From positions 1 through 12,015 of the forward strand of contig CALFYQ010000015.1 in assembly GCA_937952085.1 (NCBI GenBank): a stretch of 12,015 bases of DNA. The letters run 5' to 3'. Shown here one piece after another: positions 1-6,099 of the stretch (position 1 is the first letter of the stretch; every line of letters begins with the position of its first letter). The notes under the pieces are model-generated. The model did not search any database and had not been told where the DNA came from. It worked only from the letters and a program-made list of their open reading frames with translations. This DNA comes from an uncultured Paracoccaceae bacterium. GTDB taxonomy: Bacteria > Pseudomonadota > Alphaproteobacteria > Rhodobacterales > Rhodobacteraceae. Position numbers and translations under genes: made by a program.

Positions 1-288
1 ATTCTCGACGAAGACGTCGCAGCTTCCGGCCAGCTTCAGCACCGTATTCCGCCCGGTCGCCGACGAAAGATCGACGACGACCGACTTCTTGCCGGCGTTG
101 AGCGCGCGAAAGCCGGGGGTGAGCCCGCCAAGTTCGGGCTGCACGTCGAGCGCCCGCATCGGGTCGCCGCCGCCGGGCCGCTCGATCTTGATCACCTCGG
201 CGCCCATGCAGCAGAGGTGGTGGGTGGCGCAGGGGCCCGCCAGCACATGCGTCAGGTCGAGCACCCGAAAGCCTTCGAGCGGCAGCAT
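1..288 (-). CDS. CoA-transferase family III (CaiB/BaiF), N-terminal part, cut by window edge
   Basis: The 96 visible codons read outward from the ATG at 288 and stay open to the window edge; the family is usually about 400 residues, so roughly the first quarter is seen. The start MLPLEGFRVLDLTHVLAGP followed by MGAEVIKIERPGGGDPMR is the characteristic N-terminal Rossmann segment of family III CoA-transferases, and a later NAGKKSVVVDL stretch also fits. Members move CoA between carboxylic acids in the cytoplasm; known substrates include carnitine, formate/oxalate, benzylsuccinate, citramalate and mesaconate. The catalytic Asp lies beyond the window, so activity cannot be judged and the substrate is unknown. 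A good ribosome site (CAGGAGA, 294-300) sits 5 nt upstream and fixes the start. The gene is divergent from the LysR gene at 415, which makes that regulator its likely controller (inference). Confidence 0.9.
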   Translation of the reverse strand, partial: MLPLEGFRVLDLTHVLAGPCATHHLCCMGAEVIKIERPGGGDPMRALDVQPELGGLTPGFRALNAGKKSVVVDLSSATGRNTVLKLAGSCDVFVEN

Positions 289-414
289 GCGCGTCTCCTG
301 TCCCCGGCTCGCTACGCCGCCAGCCGCAGGACCATAGAGGCCGCATTGATGTTAGCGATAGTTATGTTTCCTAAGAGCTGTATTATGAAATTCTAACATC
401 AGGGGGGAAGGGCG
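289..414. promoter_or_regulatory. AT-rich divergent regulatory region with 9-bp inverted repeat and a T-N11-A LysR-type motif
   Basis: This gap separates the divergent CoA-transferase and LysR genes. Its 345-400 core is strikingly AT-rich against the GC-rich surroundings. TGATGTTAG (347-355) and CTAACATCA (393-401) form a perfect 9-bp inverted repeat with 37 bp between the arms. The right arm directly abuts the LysR ribosome site (402-412). Between the arms, TTATGTTTCCTAA (362-374) is a TTA-N7-TAA dyad fitting the T-N11-A rule of LysR boxes. TATTAT (381-386) is a possible -10 for the LysR gene, but no convincing -35 was found. It probably contains both promoters and the regulator's operators; that role is inferred from position and symmetry. 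Confidence 0.6.
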
Positions 415-1332
415 ATGGACCTGCGGCAGATCCGCTATTTCGTCGCCGCCTGCGAGGAACGCTCGCTGAGCGCGGCGGCGGGGCGGCTCAACTGCACGGC
501 CTCCGGCGTGAGCCAGCAGATGAGCGCGCTCGAAGGCCGCCTCGCGACGGTGCTGTTCGAACGCACGCGGCGCGGCGTGAACCCGACGGCGGCGGGCTGG
601 CGCTTCTACGACCGATGCCTTGCGGTCTTGCGGGCCGTCTCCGAAGCGGAGATGGAGCTCGAGGACTTTGCGGCGGGGTTGAGCGGCAAGGTCTCCGCGG
701 GGTTTGCGCCGGGCCTCGCGCGGTCCGTTCTGCCGCAGGCCTTGGCCCGCTACACGCGAGACTTCGCCAATGTCGACATCGAGATCGGCAGCGGCGCGGC
801 GGACGCGCTGGTGCATGAGGCCGCCGAAGGCGCGCTCGACTTCTATGTCGGCCAATTCTCCCGGCCGCAGGCCGGACTGACCGCGATCTCGATCGGGACC
901 TATCCGGTGGCGTTGATTTCCGGCTCGCGTCTGGGTCTGACGCAGATGGCGCCCGTTCACCTGCGCGAACTGGCGAACCTGAAACTCTCCATCCCCTCGG
1001 CCACGCACAGCCTGAGACCGAAGATCGAGGAGGCGATCCGCGCCGGAGACATCACCGTGGAGAGGACGATTTCGATCGCCAGCCTTTCGGCCGGCCTCGA
1101 ATTCGTCGCCCAGAACGATTGGTCGTCGATCCTGCCCTTCTGGATCGGGCTGAAGATGCTCGGGGACGAGCGCGTCACCATCAATCCCATCGAAGCGCCG
1201 GAACTGAGCGTGCGGCTGGCCCTGATCCACCCGGCGCAGCGAAGCCTCTCGCGCGCCGCCCGGCAGCTCTATGAGTATTTTCAGCAGGAACTTCGGAGCA
1301 GCGAGACGGAATGGCGGCGGATCGTCGGCTAG
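415..1332 (+). CDS. LysR-family transcriptional regulator (first of two)
   Basis: This 305-residue protein has the normal LysR length. The N-terminus MDLRQIRYFVAACEERSLS opens a winged helix-turn-helix; residues about 18-40 (LSAAAGRLNCTASGVSQQM) are the recognition region, followed by LFERTRRGVNPTAAG, typical of the family. Residues from about 90 to 295 form the co-inducer-binding periplasmic-type fold. The ATG at 415 is preceded by a purine-rich GGGGGGAAGGG ribosome site at 402-412 and is the canonical family start. It is divergent from the CoA-transferase at 1-288 and convergent with the tcuB-like gene ending at 1431. By the usual LysR arrangement it should control the divergent CoA-transferase and itself; whether it also acts on the large minus-strand operon is unknown. 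The inducer cannot be predicted. Confidence 0.93.
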   Translation: MDLRQIRYFVAACEERSLSAAAGRLNCTASGVSQQMSALEGRLATVLFERTRRGVNPTAAGWRFYDRCLAVLRAVSEAEMELEDFAAGLSGKVSAGFAPGLARSVLPQALARYTRDFANVDIEIGSGAADALVHEAAEGALDFYVGQFSRPQAGLTAISIGTYPVALISGSRLGLTQMAPVHLRELANLKLSIPSATHSLRPKIEEAIRAGDITVERTISIASLSAGLEFVAQNDWSSILPFWIGLKMLGDERVTINPIEAPELSVRLALIHPAQRSLSRAARQLYEYFQQELRSSETEWRRIVG

Positions 1333-1430
1333 GGCCGCCGCGGCCACGTCGTTTCCGGCTCCAGCCGGATATCGCCCGGCCAGTTCTCCGCCGCGCCGCC
1401 GCGCCGGGCCGCCTCTGCCGCGGGCTTCCC
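1333..1430. terminator. Convergent intergenic gap with GC-rich hairpins, possible termination region
   Basis: The LysR gene (plus) and the tcuB-like gene (minus) converge on this 98-bp gap. TCCGGC (1354-1359) and GCCGGA (1364-1369) make a 6-bp stem with a TCCA loop, and GGCCG/CGGCC (1333-1337/1341-1345) makes a smaller one. Neither strand shows a T-run after the stems, so a classic intrinsic terminator is not supported. The stems could protect 3' ends or slow polymerase from both sides. This is a positional inference only. Confidence 0.3.
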
Positions 1431-2516
1431 TTAGCCGGGCCGATCGCCCGCGCCGGCCCTGACGCGCTGCGCGTCGCGCGCGAGCGCGGCGAGCCGGTAG
1501 AAGCCGTGCGCCATCTTCGAATAGGGCGTCAGCAGGAAGAGCGCCGCCACGCCGCCGAGATGAAGCGCGAGAAGCGCCGCTTCGGCGACGGTCCCGCCCA
1601 GCGCGTAGAGCGCAAGGCCGCTCACCGCGACGAAGAAGAGGAGCGCCGAGAAGGCATTCTCGGCAGACCATGCCGAAGGCGCGCCAAGCTCCTTCGGCGT
1701 CTTCCGCTTCAGCCAGAGCAGACCGCCGCTTCCGGCCGCGAGAAGGAGGCCGCCGGGCACGCCGAGGAGCTTCGGCGGGGTCAGGAAACCGTAGGGCGCC
1801 TCGAGCCCGAAGATGTAGAGCATCACCGTCGCCGAAGCGGTGGCGGCGAAGCAGAGCAGGAAGCCGTAGAGCGCGGCCTGATGGAGCCGGCGCCGGCGGT
1901 CGGAGAACCGGTCCCCCGCCTCGAAGTTGCAGCCCTGCCCCTGCCCGCCGCCGAGATTGCGGAGCGACGCGGCGTTCTTCAGGGCCGCTCGCAGGTCGGC
2001 GAGGCGTAGCGGTGCGCCGCCGACCTCCCGCCAGTAGCGGCGCAGCCCCACCCCGAGCGCGAGGAGCGGCAGTAGGAAGGCCGGCAGGAAGATCGCCACC
2101 ATCGCCGAATGGCCGAGAAGGGCGTAGAAGCCCTCGCCCTCGCCCGTGCCGAAGGCGCGGATGGCCGCGAAGAGAAGCGCGACGCCGAGACCGAGCGCCA
2201 GCGCCACGGCGCCGCCGCTCCGCTGGAAGAGCCGCGCCAGCCCGCCGGGCCAGGCGAACCGCTCCCAGCTTTCGAGCCGCGCCTCGGCGAGCGCGGCGGG
2301 CAGGTTCAGCGCGAATTCGTGCGGCGGCACGTACTGGCAGGCGTAATAGCAGCCGCGGCAATTGTGGCAGAGGTTGGCGAGTTGGACGATGTCGCCATCG
2401 GCGAAGCTTTTCTGCACCGTGATCGCAGGGAAGACCGCGCAATAGCCCTCGCAATAGCGGCAGGCGTTGCAGATCTCGATCTGCCGGCGCGCTTCCCCGA
2501 TCGGATCAGGCCGCAT
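1431..2516 (-). CDS. tcuB: TcuB/CitB-like iron-sulfur membrane protein, electron-transfer partner of the tcuA-like dehydrogenase
   Basis: This 361-residue protein starts with a ferredoxin-like domain holding two CxxCxxCxxxC clusters, C16/C19/C22/C26 and C50/C53/C56/C60, each able to ligate a 4Fe-4S centre. A hydrophobic membrane part follows, with helices at about 101-120, 134-158, 212-236, 250-268, 286-306 and 311-330. The conserved GCNFEAGDRFSDRRRRLHQ stretch (196-213) and YGFLLCF (217-223) match the TcuB/CitB family. H212, H319 and H337 are possible heme ligands. In Salmonella, TcuB reoxidises the FADH2 of TcuA and passes electrons to the membrane; the same role is inferred here. The ATG lies inside the tcuA-like gene (11-bp overlap), with GGGAGG 9 nt upstream, so translation is probably coupled. 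It is the last gene of the operon. Confidence 0.88.
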   Translation of the reverse strand: MRPDPIGEARRQIEICNACRYCEGYCAVFPAITVQKSFADGDIVQLANLCHNCRGCYYACQYVPPHEFALNLPAALAEARLESWERFAWPGGLARLFQRSGGAVALALGLGVALLFAAIRAFGTGEGEGFYALLGHSAMVAIFLPAFLLPLLALGVGLRRYWREVGGAPLRLADLRAALKNAASLRNLGGGQGQGCNFEAGDRFSDRRRRLHQAALYGFLLCFAATASATVMLYIFGLEAPYGFLTPPKLLGVPGGLLLAAGSGGLLWLKRKTPKELGAPSAWSAENAFSALLFFVAVSGLALYALGGTVAEAALLALHLGGVAALFLLTPYSKMAHGFYRLAALARDAQRVRAGAGDRPG

Positions 2517-3909
2517 GGCGCGCCGCCTCCCGCCCCGCGATCCGGCCGAAGACGGTGCCGATCGTCATGCCGAAGCCGGCGAGATAGCCCTTGCCGAGGA
2601 TGCTGCCGGCCATGATCTCCCCCGCCGCCCAGACGTTCCTGAGCGGCCCCGCCGCCCCCTGCACCCGCGCCGCATCGGACACCTGGAGGCCGAGATAGGT
2701 GAAGGTGACGCCGGGCCGAAGCTGGTAGCCGTAGTAGGGCGGCGTATTGATCGGCCGCGCCCAGTTGGTCTTCGGCGGCGAAAGCCCTTCGGTCCCTCGT
2801 CCGTCGAGTTCGGTCGGAGCGAAGGGGCCATCGCGGCAGGCGGCGTTGAAGGCGGCGACGGTGGCGGCGAGCTTCGCGCCGGCCAGCCCGAGCTTGGCGC
2901 CGAGCGCCTCGACAGTCTCCGCCCGCTCCGGCGGGAAGACGGAGGGCATGAAAAGGTCCATCGCCTTCGCGTCAATGATCGAATAGGCGACCTGGCCGGG
3001 CTGGCCGGCCACCAGCCGACCCCAGATCGCATAGCGCTTCGGCCAGACATCCTCCCCCTCGTCGTAGAAGCGGTCCCCCTCCGCGTTGACGACGATGGAG
3101 AAGGGCACGCAATCGAGCCGGGTGACGATACCACCGTCGAATTTCGGCGCGCGGCCGTCGATGGCGACGGCGTGGCACTGCGTCGGGTCGCCGACCGAAC
3201 GGGCGCCCTGGTCGAGCATGTCCCTCAGCACCACGCCGCGATTGTAGGGCGTGCCGCGGATCAGGAAGTTGCGCGCCGCCGGCCCCCAGGCCCGCGCCAG
3301 CCAGTCGATGTCCGACTGGAAGCCGCCCGAGGCGAGGACGACGGCCTTCGCGCCGATCTCCGCCGCCTCGTCGCCTTGGCGGACGGAAAGATGACTGAAG
3401 GCGTCGCCCGAAAGGGCGACATGCGTCACCTCGGCCTCATAGGCGACGCCGACGCCGAGATCCTCCGCGCTGTTGTAATAGGCGTTCACCAGCGCCTTGC
3501 CGCCGCCAAGGAAGAAGGCGTTGGTGCGCGAGAGCGAGAGCGTGCCGGAAAGCGAGGGCTGGAACCTGACGCCGCGCGCCTCCATCCAGGGCAGGCATTC
3601 CTCGGAGGCGCGGATCGTCATGCGGGCGAGGTTCGGATCCGTCTCCCCGCCCGTCACGCGGATCAGGTCGTCATAGTATTCGTCCTCGCCGTAGCGGTCG
3701 GTCAGCACCGAGAGCGGGCCGGAATGCATGCAGCGGAAGTTCCGCGTGTGCCGGCTGTTGCCGCCGCGATAGACCTTTGGCGCGGCTTCGAGGATGAGGA
3801 CGCGCGCGCCAGCCTCGGCCGCGGTCAGCGCCGCGCAGAGCGCCGCGTTGCCGCCGCCGACGACGAGGATGTCCCAATCCTCGCGCGCCAGATCGCGAAG
3901 CCCGCCCAC
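2506..3909 (-). CDS. tcuA: TcuA-like FAD-dependent tricarballylate dehydrogenase family protein
   Basis: This 467-residue flavoprotein belongs to the FAD-binding fumarate reductase/succinate dehydrogenase superfamily. The N-terminal dinucleotide-binding motif is ILVVGGGNAALCAAL (14-28) with the acidic E41 ending the second strand. RGGNSRHTRNFRCMH (48-62) and TNAFFLGGGKALVNAYY (129-145) are hallmarks of the TcuA group, and the C-terminal NVWAAGEIMAGSILGKGYL (425-443) closes the FAD site. The known family reaction oxidises tricarballylate to cis-aconitate. Here the true substrate could be another polycarboxylate. The start is a GTG with only a weak ribosome site, 8 nt after the SDR stop, which suggests translational coupling. 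It overlaps the tcuB-like start by 11 bp, the same A-B order as in Salmonella. No signal peptide was seen, so it should be cytoplasmic, docked on TcuB. Confidence 0.88.
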   Translation of the reverse strand: MGGLRDLAREDWDILVVGGGNAALCAALTAAEAGARVLILEAAPKVYRGGNSRHTRNFRCMHSGPLSVLTDRYGEDEYYDDLIRVTGGETDPNLARMTIRASEECLPWMEARGVRFQPSLSGTLSLSRTNAFFLGGGKALVNAYYNSAEDLGVGVAYEAEVTHVALSGDAFSHLSVRQGDEAAEIGAKAVVLASGGFQSDIDWLARAWGPAARNFLIRGTPYNRGVVLRDMLDQGARSVGDPTQCHAVAIDGRAPKFDGGIVTRLDCVPFSIVVNAEGDRFYDEGEDVWPKRYAIWGRLVAGQPGQVAYSIIDAKAMDLFMPSVFPPERAETVEALGAKLGLAGAKLAATVAAFNAACRDGPFAPTELDGRGTEGLSPPKTNWARPINTPPYYGYQLRPGVTFTYLGLQVSDAARVQGAAGPLRNVWAAGEIMAGSILGKGYLAGFGMTIGTVFGRIAGREAARHAA

Positions 3910-3917
3910 GGCCCGGC

Positions 3918-4619
3918 TCAGACGAGGCCGCCGTTCGGCTGGATGATCTGCCCGGCGATCCAGGAAGACCGGGGCGAGGCGAGGAAGGCGATCACCTCCG
4001 CCACCTCCTCTGGCCGGCCGACCCGGTTGAACGGGCTCATCGCCGCCGAGCGGGCCAGCGCCGCCTCGTCCTTGCCGGCGCGGAAGAGGTCGGTGTCGAC
4101 CGGCCCGGGCGCCACCGCGTTCACCCGCACGCCGCGCCCCGCCAGTTCCTTCTGAAGCGAGCGGACGAGGCTTTCCACCGCCGCCTTGGTGGCGCTGTAG
4201 GGCCCGAGCCCCGGCGCGGCGTGGCGGACGAGCGAGGTGGTGAGCGCGATGATCGCGCCGCCATCCTTCACCCGCGAGGCGGCGGCCGAAAGCATGTTGA
4301 AAGCGCCGACGATGTTGGTCTCGACAAGGTCGCGGAATCTCGCCGGGTCAAAGGCGGCGAGCGGGCCGGGCGGCACGTTGATCCCCGCATTGGCGACGAC
4401 GCAATCGGGCGCGCCGCACTCCGCCGCGAAGGCGTCGAAGGCGGCGACGACGCTGGCCGCGTCGCGGAGATCGGCCTTGTAGGCGCGCTTCGCGCCCGCA
4501 GGCGCCGCGTTCACAAAGGTGACGCCGACCTCGTATCCCTCGCGCGCAAGCGCCTCGGCCGCGGCCGCCCCGATGCCGCGCGAGCCGCCGAAGATCAGCG
4601 CCGTTTTCCGTTCCGTCAT
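3918..4619 (-). CDS. Short-chain dehydrogenase/reductase (SDR), FabG-like
   Basis: This 233-residue classical SDR carries the full set of family motifs: cofactor loop GGSRGIG (11-17), NAG (77-79), N102, S129, and the catalytic pair Y141/K145 in YSATK. The end, IAGQIIQPNGG, is also typical. It should oxidise or reduce an alcohol/carbonyl with NAD(P)(H) in the cytoplasm; cofactor preference and substrate cannot be read reliably. The ATG at 4619 is preferred because GGGAG lies 8 nt upstream. A GTG two codons earlier (4625) would sit only 2 nt from that site. It lies 27 bp after the aldehyde dehydrogenase stop and 8 bp before the tcuA-like start. In context it could convert a hydroxy intermediate into the aldehyde or ketone used by its neighbours (inference). 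Confidence 0.92.
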   Translation of the reverse strand: MTERKTALIFGGSRGIGAAAAEALAREGYEVGVTFVNAAPAGAKRAYKADLRDAASVVAAFDAFAAECGAPDCVVANAGINVPPGPLAAFDPARFRDLVETNIVGAFNMLSAAASRVKDGGAIIALTTSLVRHAAPGLGPYSATKAAVESLVRSLQKELAGRGVRVNAVAPGPVDTDLFRAGKDEAALARSAAMSPFNRVGRPEEVAEVIAFLASPRSSWIAGQIIQPNGGLV

Positions 4620-4646
4620 CCTCACAACTCCCGTTTCGCGCCCGTC

Positions 4647-6080
4647 TCAGGCGCGGATCGTAACGACCCGCTCCTCGGTCATTTCCCGCACCGCATGGCG
4701 CGGCCCTTCGCGGCCGAAGCCGCTGTCCTTCGACCCGCCATAGGGCATCAGGTCCACCCGGCTGGACGAGGTCTCGTTGATGTGGACGGCGCCGACATGG
4801 AGCCGCCGCGCCGCCGCGAAGGCGTCGCAAAGCCGGTTGGTGAAAAGGCCGGTGGCCAGGCCGTAGGGCGTGCCGTTCACCCGCGCCACCGCCTCGTCGA
4901 GCGTGTCGAAAGGCTCGATGCAAACCACCGGGCCGAAGATCTCGGCGCAGCCGACCTTCATCGCCGGCGTCGCGTCCTTCAGGAGCGTGGGCGGGACCAC
5001 CGCGCCCTCGCGCGGCCCGCCGACGAGCGCCGTCGCGCCGGCGGCGACAGCCTCGCCGATCCAGGCCTCGACGCGCCGCGCCTCCGCCTCGCTGATGAGC
5101 GGGCCGGTGACGACGCCTTCACTGCGCGGGTCGCCATAGGGCAGGGCGGCGACGAGCTTCGTCATCCGCGCCTCGACCTCCGGCATAAGGCCGCGCTGGA
5201 CGAGGAGGATCTGCACCGAGGTGCAGACCTGCCCGGCCTTCCGATAGCCGGCGCCGACCACCTTCGGCAGCGCTGCGTCGAGATCGGCGTCGTCCATCAA
5301 TATGGTGAAGGCGATGGAGCCGAGCTCCATCTGCGTCCGGCGGAGCCCCGCCCCCTGCTGGATCGCGCGGCCGACCTCGGTGCTGCCGGTGAAGGCGATG
5401 AAACGCACCCGCTCATCCTCCATCGCTCGGCGCACCACGCCGGCGCCGCCGAGCGCGACCGAGAGGAAGCCCGCCGGCATCCCGGCTTCGAGGAGCGCCT
5501 CGGCCAGCAGGCAGGCGGTCTCCGGCGTCGCCGAGGCGGGCTTGAGGAGAACCGGGTTCCCCGCCGCGAAGGCCGGCGCGACCTTGTGCGCCACGGTGTT
5601 GAGAGGGGAGTTGAAGGGCGTCACCGCCAGCACCACGCCGAGCGGCACGCGGAGCGAGAAGGCGAGCCGCCCGGCCTGCCCAGGCGCGCCCTCGATCGGG
5701 ATCATCTCGCCGGCGAGGCCGCGGGCCTCCACCGCGGAAAGGCGAAAGGTCTCGATGCAGCGGCGCACCTCGCCGGCGGCGTCGGAGCGGGTGAAGCCGG
5801 CCTCGGCCTGCATCGCCTCGATCAGCCGCGCCTCGAGGGCGGCGATGCGCCCGGCCGCGCGGTCGAGAATTTCGCCCCGCTCGCGCGGGCCCGGCGCGCC
5901 GGCCGTGAAGGCGGCGTGCGCCGCATCCACCATCCGGCCGACCTGCGCCTCCGAGGCGGCGCGAAAGGCGCTCCACGGCGTGAGCCGGTGCTTGTCCATC
6001 ACCACGACCGCCGCGCCTTCGCCCGGCGCCCACTCGCCGGCGACGAGCAGCGGCAGGTCCCTGACCGCCCCGATGTTCAT
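4647..6080 (-). CDS. NAD(P)-dependent aldehyde dehydrogenase, lactaldehyde/phosphonoacetaldehyde-dehydrogenase-like
   Basis: This 477-residue protein is a full-length aldehyde dehydrogenase. Key residues are in place: oxyanion Asn N157 (TPFNSP), K180 in LLKPA, FTGSTEVG (230-237), general base E252 (MELGS), nucleophile C286 (GQVCTS), E380 in EIFGP, and the C-terminal MPYGGSKDSGFGREGP (445-460). It should oxidise an aldehyde to the acid, or to a thioester if CoA-dependent. MELGSIAF instead of the common LELGG and the GSKDSGFGREGP ending recall the lactaldehyde/PhnY-type branch, but no phosphonate genes are seen, so the substrate is open. The start has an excellent ribosome site, AAGGGAGG at 6087-6094, 6 nt upstream. 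It follows the transporter fusion by 19 bp, so it is the first enzyme gene of the operon. Confidence 0.93.
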   Translation of the reverse strand: MNIGAVRDLPLLVAGEWAPGEGAAVVVMDKHRLTPWSAFRAASEAQVGRMVDAAHAAFTAGAPGPRERGEILDRAAGRIAALEARLIEAMQAEAGFTRSDAAGEVRRCIETFRLSAVEARGLAGEMIPIEGAPGQAGRLAFSLRVPLGVVLAVTPFNSPLNTVAHKVAPAFAAGNPVLLKPASATPETACLLAEALLEAGMPAGFLSVALGGAGVVRRAMEDERVRFIAFTGSTEVGRAIQQGAGLRRTQMELGSIAFTILMDDADLDAALPKVVGAGYRKAGQVCTSVQILLVQRGLMPEVEARMTKLVAALPYGDPRSEGVVTGPLISEAEARRVEAWIGEAVAAGATALVGGPREGAVVPPTLLKDATPAMKVGCAEIFGPVVCIEPFDTLDEAVARVNGTPYGLATGLFTNRLCDAFAAARRLHVGAVHINETSSSRVDLMPYGGSKDSGFGREGPRHAVREMTEERVVTIRA

Positions 6081-6099
6081 TCGCGGCCTCCCTTTCCGG

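Noticed and set aside
1333..1430. Intrinsic terminator between the convergent genes
   Set aside because: Small GC stems exist but neither strand has a T-run after them, so only a weak termination-region entry was kept rather than a firm terminator.
352..2454. 700-codon minus-strand open frame across the first LysR gene and into the tcuB-like gene
   Set aside because: It runs antisense to a clear LysR gene and out of frame through the TcuB-like gene; the translation is Arg-rich and featureless.
2467..4155. 562-codon plus-strand open frame opposite the tcuAB-like pair
   Set aside because: Low-complexity Arg/Asp/Ala composition with no domain; fully explained as an antisense shadow of tcuA-like and tcuB-like genes that carry clear motifs.
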